From: Schizochytrium sp. CCTCC M209059
Lineage: Eukaryota; Sar; Bigyra; Thraustochytrida; Thraustochytriidae
Length of the DNA stretch: 64,000 nucleotides
Assembly (NCBI GenBank): GCA_000818945.1
Contig: KN805412.1
Coordinates: 28,684 to 92,683, forward strand
Reading direction: 5' to 3'
Shown: positions 40,141 through 49,457 of the stretch, piece by piece
How positions within the stretch are numbered: the stretch's first letter is position 1
How the letters are laid out: every line of letters starts with the position of its first letter
Program-made: the position numbers and the translations under genes
Notes under the pieces: model-generated
Told to the model about the DNA's origin: nothing
The model's input: the letters and a program-made list of their open reading frames with translations, nothing else
The model's database searches: none

Positions 40141-42073
40141 CCTTGCCCTCTTTGGCCTAGCCACGGCTAGTAGCTGGCCTCCCGCGGTTCGCCCGTGTCG
40201 CCGCGAGCTCGCCTTTCCCTGCCTCCTTCATTCTCTACGATGATGGTCCGCGCCGCCTGTCAATCAGCGCCCCGCAGCGGGCCTCCCCGCCGCCCTCGCC
40301 GGGCGGGCCACTCGCCGGCGGACGCCCGCAGCGCGCCCACAGCGCATGTCCACCCGCGCTCCGCTGACAGGCTCGATCTGTCCAAGGGCGGACGCGCTTG
40401 CGGCCGCCCAGCTGCGGCGCGCTTGTCTTTCGCCGGCGGGGCTTTCTTTCTTCCGCTGCCTTTCGATTTGGTCGCCATGGTCGCTATCCTTTCCTCTCTC
40501 CTCAACTCGCCTCCCTCGCTCTCGCGCTGCGCACGCTCGCTCGCCTCCCTGCCTACCTCCCTGCCTCGCCGCCCTCGCGCCGCCCAAGCAGCGCGGGCAG
40601 CTGACTGCAGCAGGCGCGCTCAGCGTCTGCGCCCATCATGCAGGAAGGCCCGCCAGGAAGCACGCGCCGCGACGCGCCGCTGCTGCGTGCTTGGCGGCCA
40701 CTGGTTGGCCGCACCATGCGCAGACAGACAAACAGACAGACACAGCGACCGAGGTCTTTCGTGCCTTTCGGTGCTTTCGGTGTTACACCTGGCTGCCTTC
40801 CGGGCTGGCCTCGCTCTCTCCCTCTCCGCGTCTGCGCCAGCAGCCAGTAGCGCCAGCCGGTCCCACGGCCTGCAGCAGCAGCGAACCTCAGCCCAGAGCA
40901 GAGCAAAGCAGCTCGTACAGCTGTCTGGCAAAAGAGTGGTGCGACAGATGCCTCGGCACGCGCGGCCGAGCGAGCGCCTTCGCCGGACTTGCCTCAAGGT
41001 AAAAAAAAATCCGCACCGCCTCCGGGGCCACTCCGTCCACCACTGTCAGAAAGTAAGTATTTACACTATTCACGTAGGCTAGGAACGAAGGGGAAGCTCG
41101 AAAGGGAGCCGCCTTTGCGCCAATCAGCCGCTCTGGCTGGTTGGCATCGCGGCCGGCAGCGGCAGCGGCTGGATCTCGCGTCTCTCACCGCGGCGGCCCG
41201 AAAAGCACACGCAGTCGCGACATCGCAGCGCGCCGCGCCGCGCCGCGCCGCGCCGCGCACGCATGGCGGCTCGGCTCGCTCCAGCTGGCTGGCTGGTGGC
41301 TGAGCCTGGCGCACGACGCAGTCGCCTCCCGCCCCTTGTCGTCCATTCATGGCGAGCGATCAAGCACCGCGACGTGCCACGTCCAGGCTTTTGTAAGCAA
41401 AGATCCAGCCTCGCCGGCCCTGCCGCACGTCTGCAGCGTAGCGTGGCCACCCAGACGGACTGTACTAGCAGCGACGGCGTATCCAGACAGGTTAGAGGCC
41501 TCTGCGCGAGGCCGCGGGCGCAGCGGCGATTCGGCGCAAAGCAGAGCAGAGCAGAGAAAGCAAAGAGCAGCCGTGCTGGCCCGGGCGGCGTGACCTCCGA
41601 GGGCCGCGGCCGCCGAGGCGCACGCGCCGCCCCGGCGCGTCTTTCAGGTCTTTCGCGAGGCCTGCTCCTCGCCGCAGGCGGCGACGGCTCTGTGGACCGC
41701 AGCGTGTCTCGTGTGGGAGATTGCCTGGGACACTTTCGCAGCACTTGCGTTTGCGTCCACTGCGCGCGCCGAGAGGGTGGCCTCGCTAGTGGGGCCCGCC
41801 CACTCCGCAAGGTGGACAGCCCAACAGCTGACCTGCGTTAGCTTGTTGGTCTGCACGCTTGCTTGCTTGTTCGCTTGCTTGCCTTGTTTGGCTGGATTGG
41901 CTTGCTTGGCTCGCAGTCACTCCCTTCCAGTTCCTCGCTGGCTTGCTTGTTTGGCTGCCGAGGCCTCGCTCGCCTCCGAGGGAGGTCCGATCGACACGAC
42001 ACGCGGCTCGGGCCGCCACGGATTTTTCCCTTGCCTTGCTAAAAAGGGAAAGGCTCGCCGTGCAGCACAGAGA

Positions 42074-42118
42074 GTGTTTGGTTGGGCAGTGTTTGGTTGG
42101 GCAGTGTTTGGTTGGGCG
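42074..42118. repeat. 15-bp tandem repeat, three copies
   Basis: GTGTTTGGTTGGGCA occurs three times head to tail (starts at 42074, 42089 and 42104; the last copy differs in its final base). Non-coding as far as can be seen. Confidence 0.9.
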
Positions 42119-42900
42119 GGCCGTCACCGTCACCGTGCGGAGGCCAGGATGACGAAGACCGTTCACACGGATCGTGATATTTGTTGAGCTAGCGGCGGCT
42201 GCGATCTGGCCGCGCTGCCTGACACTGCTATTGCCAGCTGCGACTGCTGCGAGGTATGTACGTACAGCTGTAGCGAGCTGCAGCTCATCATGACGGTCGG
42301 CCACTGATGATCATGACGGCCTGTCAGTTGGGCGTCGAAGGCCCCAAACCGCCACTGACTGCGATCGGCAGCGGCCGAAAAAAGTTAGCCGGTCAGTCAA
42401 TTAAGGCCAGCTACCCTCCTTTCGGCATCATCGTCGATCATCATCTCAATAGATTGGCCTATCTTTCAGTCTTTCTTTCCTTCGTTCAAGCTCTTTCCAT
42501 CATCCATTCTTGCCAAGCCAGCCTGAGCTGTATGTATACGTACATACAGCAGGGTCACGGTCCTGGCTGGCTAGGCGAACGAACGGCTACTGTTCGCAGG
42601 CTGACCAAAGAAGCCCGCCTTGAGACAGCAGAGCCAACAGACAGAGAAACCTGCCAAATTGACAGGCCCTACGAAATTCATCCTAGCAAGCGGATATCGA
42701 TGCAAAAGTTCTAGTGCGCAACCCCGTTCAACGGATAAAAGAAAAATCAAGAATAAGAAGTCTTTTTCTCAACGCGACTCAAGTTCAAGTTCACGTGCGC
42801 ACAACTGAGTCGAGGCAACGTCAAATTGCGGTGGACAAACAGCACAATGCAACGGTAGCTAGCAAGCAAAGTGCAAAGCGTGGTCCTGTCCTCCGGAAGA

Positions 42901-45147
42901 ATGGCACATCGCTGCAGGTCTAACGCGAGACGCCAGGCAAGACGCTGGAACACGACGCACGCATCACCTTTGGCCGCCGTCGTCGTCGCCGCCACCACCG
43001 TTCTGGTAAACCTCGTCGAGAAGAGCCATGCGGCTAGCCAAATGGTCCCCGGGATACCTGTCAATTCAACCATTGACGTGGATATGAACTCTGAAATCTT
43101 TGTGCCTTTGCAAGCTGCTGTGCCCCTGACGGAGCCCAAGGAGCGTGGCGGTCAGCTCAATTGGCCAATCTACATTTCCAAGGATACCTTTGGGAACGAG
43201 GGCGTCTTTGACGACCTTGTCGTTGACAACATTGCCGTCACGATCCGAGGCCTATATCATGAATGGGCGGGGGACCTTACAATGGTGGTATCCCACGAGG
43301 ACACGAGCTCAACCCTGTCCGAGAACCGTGGCGGAAAACGACAACTGGGACGACCTGCGCCACGAGCGTACGAATCCATCTCTGCAGCTAAACTCAAGCG
43401 CTCCATGGCGGCCGACCTGAATATGCATGGCCAGGGATTCGACTATCGGTTTGCTGACCTGGTGGGCGACAATTTGGCGGCAGGGTGCGAAGGAAGTCAG
43501 TCATCTACCATGTCTGGCAACGAAACTGCGGCGTGGCGCGCTACCGATGGCGACATCGTCTCCTCGGGCATGGCTACTCACACGGAGAACAATCCGTGGT
43601 ATCAAGTCGATCTGGGCGCGACCCGGGACATTGGCACGGTTGTGCTATGGACTCCGGATCCAGAAAATCAAATTAATGAGGTTCAAATCGTCAAATCCAC
43701 GGGTCTCGTGACCCTTGGCGGAAGCTTTCGTCTCGCACTCACGCACAACGGTTTTACTGAGATCACGGATGTTATCCAACACAATGCTGTTCCCTCGGTC
43801 CTATACGAAGATGACACCTCGAACGAGCTTGGAACGGGAGATGGAGAGTCGATGCAGTCCAAGATCCAGGGTCTGGACAATGTCGGCCTCGTCGCGGTCA
43901 CCCGCAGCGAACCGGATCGCACTGGAGGTTACGAATGGACCATTACCTTTCTTACGGAGCACACCGACCTCAATCCCCTCGAGGTGTATGCAAATAATCT
44001 CACAGCCGGTCCGCTGAGACTCCCCGAGGATCAAATTGCCGATGTGATCGTGACGACAATTGTTAATGGCACGCGAAATACCTTTTACAATGCCAACATG
44101 CGATCCGGAGTCGTTCTTGTCTCGGACACGCCGTTTGGGGACGTCGACCTTGCAGGCGCGCGTGCCATTGCCTCGTTCGAGCAGAATTTTGACATTCGCT
44201 ATAGTCAGCGCCAAATCAACATTCCCATGCCCACCAATACACGCGGAAGATACGTTCGCGTGGGCCTGCGCCAAGGTATCTCGTACCTGAGTATTGCAGA
44301 GCTTCTTGTCTTTGAAGAAGAATTGTATTCTTTTGAGGTATTCGACGGAGGCTCGCCCATGCCCGAGGGAAGCTACGCCCCCGAGCTTGCCTTTTCCGAT
44401 ATTTTTGGAGGCACCGAGATCTATGGCCAATGGGTGCTCTCGATTACGGACTCTGTGCAGAGCTACGTTGTTCACGAGCAAAGCTCGAGGCGCCGGGAGG
44501 TGCACCACGGCGTGGGTGCAGTCAGCGATTGGGTATTGCAGGTGACGCCGCGCAACAGGACCTCGGGCGAGGTTTTGAGTGACGCAGTGATGACCTTTCA
44601 TGTAGACATGTCTGCCACCATTCTCACACTCCCAAAATACGGCACTCTCTATGAAGCCGAAGCTTTTGTCAAGGGGGAGCTCATTGAGGCTGTTGTGGGT
44701 ATGGAGATTTTCACAGGCCCGTGTTCACCCATTGACTGCGCACACAAGTTTGGCCTTGGCAACCTTCTTTCCACGAGTCCGCTTGGTTCTGTAGCCGCGG
44801 CGAATAGTATTCGTCAATACCGTAAGGTTGTCTATGTGCCGCAGACAAATTTTCGCGGAACAGACACATTTACGTACCGGCTCAATGTTGGCACCAGACC
44901 TGATCCCCGAGTGGGCACTGTCACATTGAATGTCAAGCGTTGCCGAATTGGTTGCATGAACGACCGTCTCTTTGGCATTCGGCCCACGATTGATGAGACG
45001 CTCGTCACGCCCTGGGATGACCGGGTCTCCCCAGCATATCCGCCAGACAAGGTGCTTCAGCCTGAAAAGTATGGAGCCAGACTTTGGAACGATCCATACT
45101 GTGACAATCCACCGTGTAATGTTTTTGATGGCACGGAAATCATATAG
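42901..45147 (+). CDS. Secreted protein with P-domain-like fold split by an F5/8 type C (discoidin) domain
   Basis: 748 residues. The ATG at 42901 is chosen: A at -3 and G at +4, and it precedes a basic n-region and a hydrophobic stretch (residues about 21-35, PLAAVVVAATTVLVNLV). Residues about 82-150 resemble the first half of a proprotein-convertase P domain (DDLVVDNIAVTIRG, then GDLTMVVSHEDTSSTL). Residues 191-470 look like F5/8C: NLAAGCEGSQSS, NPWYQVDLGATRDIGTVVLW, and RYVRVGLRQGISYLSIAELLVF at its end. Inside that, about 277-404 hold a GGYEWTITFL motif of a separate small beta domain. The P-domain pattern resumes at about 477-554 (IYGQWVLSITD...VSDWVLQV). A cadherin/tandem-95-like segment follows (FRGTDTFTYRLN). 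Likely a surface or matrix adhesion protein; ligand unknown. It is divergent to the giant S74 gene. Confidence 0.75.
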   Translation: MAHRCRSNARRQARRWNTTHASPLAAVVVAATTVLVNLVEKSHAASQMVPGIPVNSTIDVDMNSEIFVPLQAAVPLTEPKERGGQLNWPIYISKDTFGNEGVFDDLVVDNIAVTIRGLYHEWAGDLTMVVSHEDTSSTLSENRGGKRQLGRPAPRAYESISAAKLKRSMAADLNMHGQGFDYRFADLVGDNLAAGCEGSQSSTMSGNETAAWRATDGDIVSSGMATHTENNPWYQVDLGATRDIGTVVLWTPDPENQINEVQIVKSTGLVTLGGSFRLALTHNGFTEITDVIQHNAVPSVLYEDDTSNELGTGDGESMQSKIQGLDNVGLVAVTRSEPDRTGGYEWTITFLTEHTDLNPLEVYANNLTAGPLRLPEDQIADVIVTTIVNGTRNTFYNANMRSGVVLVSDTPFGDVDLAGARAIASFEQNFDIRYSQRQINIPMPTNTRGRYVRVGLRQGISYLSIAELLVFEEELYSFEVFDGGSPMPEGSYAPELAFSDIFGGTEIYGQWVLSITDSVQSYVVHEQSSRRREVHHGVGAVSDWVLQVTPRNRTSGEVLSDAVMTFHVDMSATILTLPKYGTLYEAEAFVKGELIEAVVGMEIFTGPCSPIDCAHKFGLGNLLSTSPLGSVAAANSIRQYRKVVYVPQTNFRGTDTFTYRLNVGTRPDPRVGTVTLNVKRCRIGCMNDRLFGIRPTIDETLVTPWDDRVSPAYPPDKVLQPEKYGARLWNDPYCDNPPCNVFDGTEII

Positions 45148-45777
45148 GGAAAGTGGGTCGGACACGATCTCGAGCTCGCCGTGCAGTCTGCTTTTTGAAA
45201 TGGCAAGCGAGTCTCGACTCGACTTTGCCGTGGACTACTGCAGAGGTAATGAGACAAAGCTTCGTCGTGACACGGTATTTAAAGCAAGATGATATTAAAA
45301 AAAGTTGAGAATACACGAAAATAAAGACGCGAGAAGAAGCAAGGCTTCGAGCCTCAAGCATCGACTCGATCGCGTTGAATGCATGCGTGATGGGATGAGG
45401 CGTCTTACTGTGCGCTGCACCTGTTACAGGTCTTGGGCAGCAAGAGTTTGGAGTACAAGTATTGTGCTACTTATTTTTTTAAAACTAGAAGTTTATCGAA
45501 TGAGACTACACAAACGTCTTGCCTCTGCTCTCTTTTTACGTTCCGAAAAGGGTTGTCATATTCTTCTCTGCAGTTGCAGTCACAACCCCCCTTTATATCT
45601 GGTGTACAGCATTCTGGTGTCGACTCGAAGCTCGCTTATTTCATTTACTTACACGCTTTGGTAATCAACAATTGATTCTATAAAGGGCTCCTAGATACCG
45701 CGAATGGCAAAGGGCCAGATGTCGCAGTCAATAGAAGTGAGTAATTGTCCCCTCCTCTCCATCCTAGTGTTTTCTTC
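45148..45777. other. Intergenic region between convergent genes
   Basis: About 630 bp between the 3' ends of the P/discoidin gene and the MTH1-like gene. Apart from the AATAAA at 45321 and an AT-rich patch around 45465-45490, I see no gene or structured element. Confidence 0.5.
45321..45326 (+). promoter_or_regulatory. Candidate polyadenylation signal AATAAA
   Basis: AATAAA 174 nt after the stop of the P/discoidin gene, in an AT-richer stretch. It is the first canonical hexamer downstream and is assigned by position only. Confidence 0.35.
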
Positions 45778-46584
45778 TTAATGCAAATGACCATGGAGAA
45801 GCTTTTTGCCGTCAAAGATAAAATGGCCCCTACATGCTTGTTTTTCTAAAACCTGGGGGTACCACCACGCATCATCGTCTGGCATGAGATGAAAAGGGAT
45901 CTTGCGGCGTGGCCACCATTCGAGACCAGGTGGAGTTGGCGCAGCGATGTCCGCAACAGCGAGAAACTCCAGTTCTAGCGCAGGTTCATCATGAACTTCA
46001 ATGAAATCCATAACGCCGAATAACTCAGGGTCGGAGGCCGACGCATCTAGAGGGACCCCAGCGCGAAGAGCAGCCTCGCGAGCCGCGTCCGCAGTCGCGT
46101 CTTCCATTCGGTCGACAGGGACAATAAAGCCTGTAAGACGGCCCATGTAGGGACCACTCGTATGGCGGTATAAAAGAACATTCTCTTGTGCTGCATCCGT
46201 GACGACGGCCTGCACAAGGATGGCTGGGTCTGTATCTTGAATTGGATCGCTCGTGGCAACCTCCATGCCGAGCTCCATGGCCATTTCCACAACTTCGGGC
46301 GAGGGTTCTGCGGTGCACGTGAGGCAGAGTTTATCGAGGCCTTTGCGCGACATCTCGCGCAGCGTTTCTCGTGCCCTGGCGATGGCGAGCGCTGCGAGAG
46401 AGCTCTGTCCCTGCGTCAGGTTCCGCCCCGGAACTATTCCTGGCGCCTCGCTTCGCGCGAGGCCCAAAATTCTCGCGTTGCTCTCGTCGACGAGTGTTAC
46501 GACGGCTGCGGCTGGCCGCGCAGCACCCTCTCGCGCAGCAAGCCGCGCCGCTTGCGCCGCTGCCGTGCTCGCCGCCGCGCGCAT
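45778..46584 (-). CDS. MTH1-like Nudix-fold protein with degenerate Nudix box
   Basis: 268 residues from the ATG at 46584 (AAGATGC context). Residues 148-260 align without gaps over the Nudix region to the oxidised-purine hydrolase MTH1/NUDT1: GRLTGF...E161...R169-E170...G176, and later PFHLMPDDDAWWYPQVLEKQ...GHFIFDG. In the Nudix box (GX5EX7REUXEEXGU) the first Gly is Val155 and the EE pair that holds the metal is Leu173-Arg174; E161, R169, E170 and G176 remain. The base-recognition Asp pair (D237-D238) remains, but the neighbouring Trp is Pro235. Hydrolysis is therefore doubtful. Residues 28-110 vaguely recall a deaminase fold with Zn ligands missing (AEPSPEV where EPCxxC is expected). The N-terminus is Ala/Arg-rich and could be a mitochondrial targeting peptide. 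It is divergent to presenilin. Confidence 0.75.
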   Translation of the reverse strand: MRAAASTAAAQAARLAAREGAARPAAAVVTLVDESNARILGLARSEAPGIVPGRNLTQGQSSLAALAIARARETLREMSRKGLDKLCLTCTAEPSPEVVEMAMELGMEVATSDPIQDTDPAILVQAVVTDAAQENVLLYRHTSGPYMGRLTGFIVPVDRMEDATADAAREAALRAGVPLDASASDPELFGVMDFIEVHDEPALELEFLAVADIAAPTPPGLEWWPRRKIPFHLMPDDDAWWYPQVLEKQACRGHFIFDGKKLLHGHLH

Positions 46585-47254
46585 CTTGTCTGGGGCAGCT
46601 CCTTCTCCTCTGATTCAATCTTTGCTTTGCTCGAGCTTCGATTCTCATGATGACTCAATGTCAATCATTATCTCAGCAGGCAGCTCGCAATCGCAATGTT
46701 GCCGTCGGTTGCGGCACTGCAGCAATGATGTCTGCATTGTGCATGTCCCGTCCTCATTGCTGCCCCAAACAAACATTCCGGCAAAGAAGGTGAGCGGCCG
46801 ACGTCCGACTGCGATCTGCCCCGACATGGAGAGCGCAAGCACATAGGCTACTACTTACTGCCAGTGCAAGCACAAAACTTGAAGGGAGGAAAGGCTTCGC
46901 CAAGAGCGCTGAAGCGACCCGGACCGCTTCAATTTGGTGCCGCAGAATAGCGTTGTGCAGTACCCGAATATAGTGTACTACGGTGCAGTGCACTCCACGT
47001 ACTATAGAGCCGCAGCCGTGTTCGAGCCGCTGTGTCCGAGTCAAGTCGAGTCGGCGCGCGGCAGACCGACAGCCAGCCGCCAGGAGGCAGGAGCTACTCC
47101 CGGCGCGGCAGGCCGAGCGTCCTCGCCGACTGGCCGGTCGCCTGCCCGCGTGCCTGCCCTCGCTCGCTCGCGGCGTGCGCGGCCTGTAGCGCAGGCGGAC
47201 TTCTGGCGTCGCAAGTCCAGTCTCGGGCACGCGAGTTCACTCCCTCGCTCGCTC

Positions 47255-47297
<43 letters not shown>

Positions 47298-47366
47298 CGC
47301 TTGCTTGCGTGCGTGCGTGCTTGCTCGGAGCCAGCGCGGGAGTCGTGACGCGTGAGCGCAGAGAAC
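46585..47366. promoter_or_regulatory. Shared divergent promoter region, MTH1-like and presenilin genes
   Basis: 782 bp between two divergent starts. The presenilin side is GC-rich and ends in a CTTG microsatellite; the MTH1-like side is mixed. No core promoter element is recognisable. Confidence 0.5.
47246..47326. repeat. CTTG/CTCG tetranucleotide microsatellite
   Basis: About 80 bp of (GCTT)n with a few GCTC and GCGT units, ending some 40 bp before the presenilin ATG, so probably in its 5' leader. Similar tracts lie upstream of other genes in this window. Confidence 0.95.
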
Positions 47367-48743
47367 ATGCCTTCGCGAGAGCAGACGACGGCGCTCGCGC
47401 CAGCAAGCCACGAGACCGGGATGAGCGCCCGCGAGGAGTGGAGACGCCAGATGGAGAGCGAGGAGACGTACCGCGAGCTGCTGTACTCGTTCGCGTCCTT
47501 TTTGGCGGTCTTCTTTCCCGTGGCCATCACCATGATTCTCACGGGGCTCACTGTAGTCTACATCAACGATGGTACTAACGGTGACGGCGCGGGCGACGTG
47601 GCGACGCTGCCCACGGTGCGCGACGAGAGCGCGGAGAGCTCAAGCGCCGGCAAGGCGAGCGCCGCAGCGCTCAACGCACTCGTCATTGTGGGCATCATCA
47701 CAGGCGTCACCTTTCTCATGGTCCTTTTGTACAAATTCAACTGCTATCGAATCCTCTTTGGATGGCTCATGGTGAGCACCTGCTCATTGCTCGTTCTCAC
47801 GACCTCGTACCCGGTTCAGGTGGCTTTTATTGTGTACAATGTCCCCTTTGACGCGGTTAGCTTTTGGCTCTTCTTTTACAATTTCGGCATATGTGGCGTG
47901 CTCGCCATTTTTTATCAGCAAGGCATGTATCCCCTCGTGGGCCAGTTCTACTTGGTGACTGTGAGCGTTGTTATGGCCTGGGTTCTTCTTCGTGTTTTGC
48001 CAGAATACACGAGCTGGGCTCTCTTGGTTCTTTTGGCTCTCTATGATCTGTGCGCGGTGCTCACACCATGCGGCCCGCTGAACCTTCTCATTGGCATCGC
48101 GAGCGAGAAAGAGGAACGCGGAAATACAAACGAGCTCCCTGGTCTCCTTTACGAGGCTCGCGTTCGACACCACGACGACCTCGAGCGACCTCCGCGTCCA
48201 GCACGTCGTCGGCCAGATGCCAACGAAGCTGCTGGCGTTGCGCCCCTGGGTGGTATCATGTTTATGGCCAATGCATCTCCTCCCGGCCCTCAGCGCACGG
48301 CTTCCATCGAGTTTGAATCGCAGCGACACCTCTCGAACGAAGACGAGCCACCAGCGTCCGGCCGACGTGATGCTGATGGCGAGCGGGAGGCATCTCCGCC
48401 CCGCGCACCGCGGCCTGCTCCTCCGCTTACTCCGGCTGATTTGCTGGAGAGGGACTCTGAGGCTTTTGCTGACCGCAACTCCATCAAGCTTGGTCTTGGT
48501 GACTTTGTTTTTTACAGCGTGCTCGTCGGTCGTGCTGCCTTGCAAGGCTTTTCAACCTTTGCGGCAGTTTTCATTACAGTCTTTGCAGGCCTTGCAGGAA
48601 CTCTCTTGCTTTTGGCCGTATACCAGCGTGCACTTCCTGCGCTGCCAATATCTATTCTCTTTGGGGTTCCGCTCTTCTTTTTGTGTGAGCTCCTCGTTTC
48701 GCCCATGACTGTTAGCCTCGCACTCGAGTACCGCGGTATCTGA
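47367..48743 (+). CDS. Presenilin, catalytic subunit of gamma-secretase-type intramembrane aspartyl protease
   Basis: 458 residues, the usual presenilin length. The frame opens 15 nt earlier at a GTG; the first ATG, 47367, has A at -3 and is preferred. Nine hydrophobic segments are consistent with the family. Catalytic Asp D227 sits in LYDLCAV (TM6), D379 in GLGDFVFYS (TM7, the GxGD motif), and the PAL motif is at 424-426 (LPALPISILFG). Between TM6 and TM7 is a roughly 130-residue hydrophilic, Pro/Arg/Glu-rich loop, where presenilins are normally clipped during activation. The product acts in ER/endosomal membranes with nicastrin, APH-1 and PEN-2, none of which is encoded here. All catalytic residues are intact. 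Confidence 0.96.
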   Translation: MPSREQTTALAPASHETGMSAREEWRRQMESEETYRELLYSFASFLAVFFPVAITMILTGLTVVYINDGTNGDGAGDVATLPTVRDESAESSSAGKASAAALNALVIVGIITGVTFLMVLLYKFNCYRILFGWLMVSTCSLLVLTTSYPVQVAFIVYNVPFDAVSFWLFFYNFGICGVLAIFYQQGMYPLVGQFYLVTVSVVMAWVLLRVLPEYTSWALLVLLALYDLCAVLTPCGPLNLLIGIASEKEERGNTNELPGLLYEARVRHHDDLERPPRPARRRPDANEAAGVAPLGGIMFMANASPPGPQRTASIEFESQRHLSNEDEPPASGRRDADGEREASPPRAPRPAPPLTPADLLERDSEAFADRNSIKLGLGDFVFYSVLVGRAALQGFSTFAAVFITVFAGLAGTLLLLAVYQRALPALPISILFGVPLFFLCELLVSPMTVSLALEYRGI

Positions 48744-49457
48744 GACCATTCCTTTTCATTTTTTGAAAGTTACGACATGCCGCGGCGGTGTCTTGAGGTG
48801 AGGTCATTCTTCGTTTCTCTCTCCGTGCGAGCAGGTGAATGGGCTTCCCAACTACTTTGCAAATCTACGCGTAAAGGATAGATGTCACGCTGCTGCTATT
48901 CCGCTCTCAGATTAAGCCAATGCAATTCGCAGCTTCTAGACGCCAAAAAGACAGATTTGTCTTTTAGCTTAGATTTGTCGCACTTTGAGCGAGCATTGCT
49001 TGGCCATGGCATATGTACACGTAGGCCCACAACGATGCCCCATGTAGGCATTGATAACCCTTTTTATGTTTTTGGCTTTGTACTTGTTATGAATTCTTGT
49101 GTTATTGAATCTTGCCACCCATGAAGATATTAAAACTGGAAATTCGCGTTTGCAGCTGTTACCTGACCAGAGAGCATTATCAAGTGAGGCCGTGGGCAAA
49201 TCCAAATCTTGGACGGGCTGGCTGGCTGGCTGGCTGGCTGGGTGCCCGCCTTGCGCGCAAGCGAGCGTTCGCAGGAGCGCACCGGCAAGCAGACAGACAG
49301 AGAGGCTATCTGGCCGACTGCAAGAGGCCACCAGCACGACACGGCGCACGCGCGGCAAAGACTAGACCTTCAAGGAAGGCACTGTTGGCTCAACTTCATC
49401 TTCAACTCAACTCATCTCAACCCGTCTCGTCTCGACCTGCCACGCGGGGCGAGCAAG
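48744..49457. other. Intergenic region, presenilin to CSC1 gene
   Basis: Both neighbours are on the plus strand. The first half is unremarkable and AT-richer. A (GGCT)n run at about 49215-49240 lies in the presumed 5' region of the channel gene. The downstream frame is open upstream to 49209, but only through a TTG start, so it is taken as leader. Confidence 0.5.
49215..49241. repeat. GGCT tetranucleotide microsatellite
   Basis: About five or six GGCT units, roughly 215 bp upstream of the CSC1-like ATG. Confidence 0.9.

Larger units (their letters stand above)
39169..42900. promoter_or_regulatory. Long intergenic region between divergent surface-protein genes
   Basis: No convincing gene. 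It lies between the start of the giant gene (minus) and that of the P/discoidin gene (plus), so both promoters should be here. It holds the N run (39935-39992), a pyrimidine tract of TTTC/TTCC units (40020-40140), a (CGCCG)n tract (41229-41258), CTTG-rich DNA (41850-41895) and a 15-bp triplicate (42074-42118). The many open frames are biased Arg/Ala/Ser/Leu strings with no domain pattern. No TATA box or defined site is asserted. Confidence 0.6.

Noticed and set aside
39425..42714. Many frames in the GC-rich intergenic region, some crossing the N run
   Set aside because: They are low-complexity Arg/Ala/Ser/Leu strings that overlap on both strands; none has a recognisable fold, and compositional bias explains the open frames.
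49209..49457. N-terminal extension of the CSC1-like gene
   Set aside because: It begins at TTG and is encoded by a microsatellite; the ATG at 49458 gives the expected topology.
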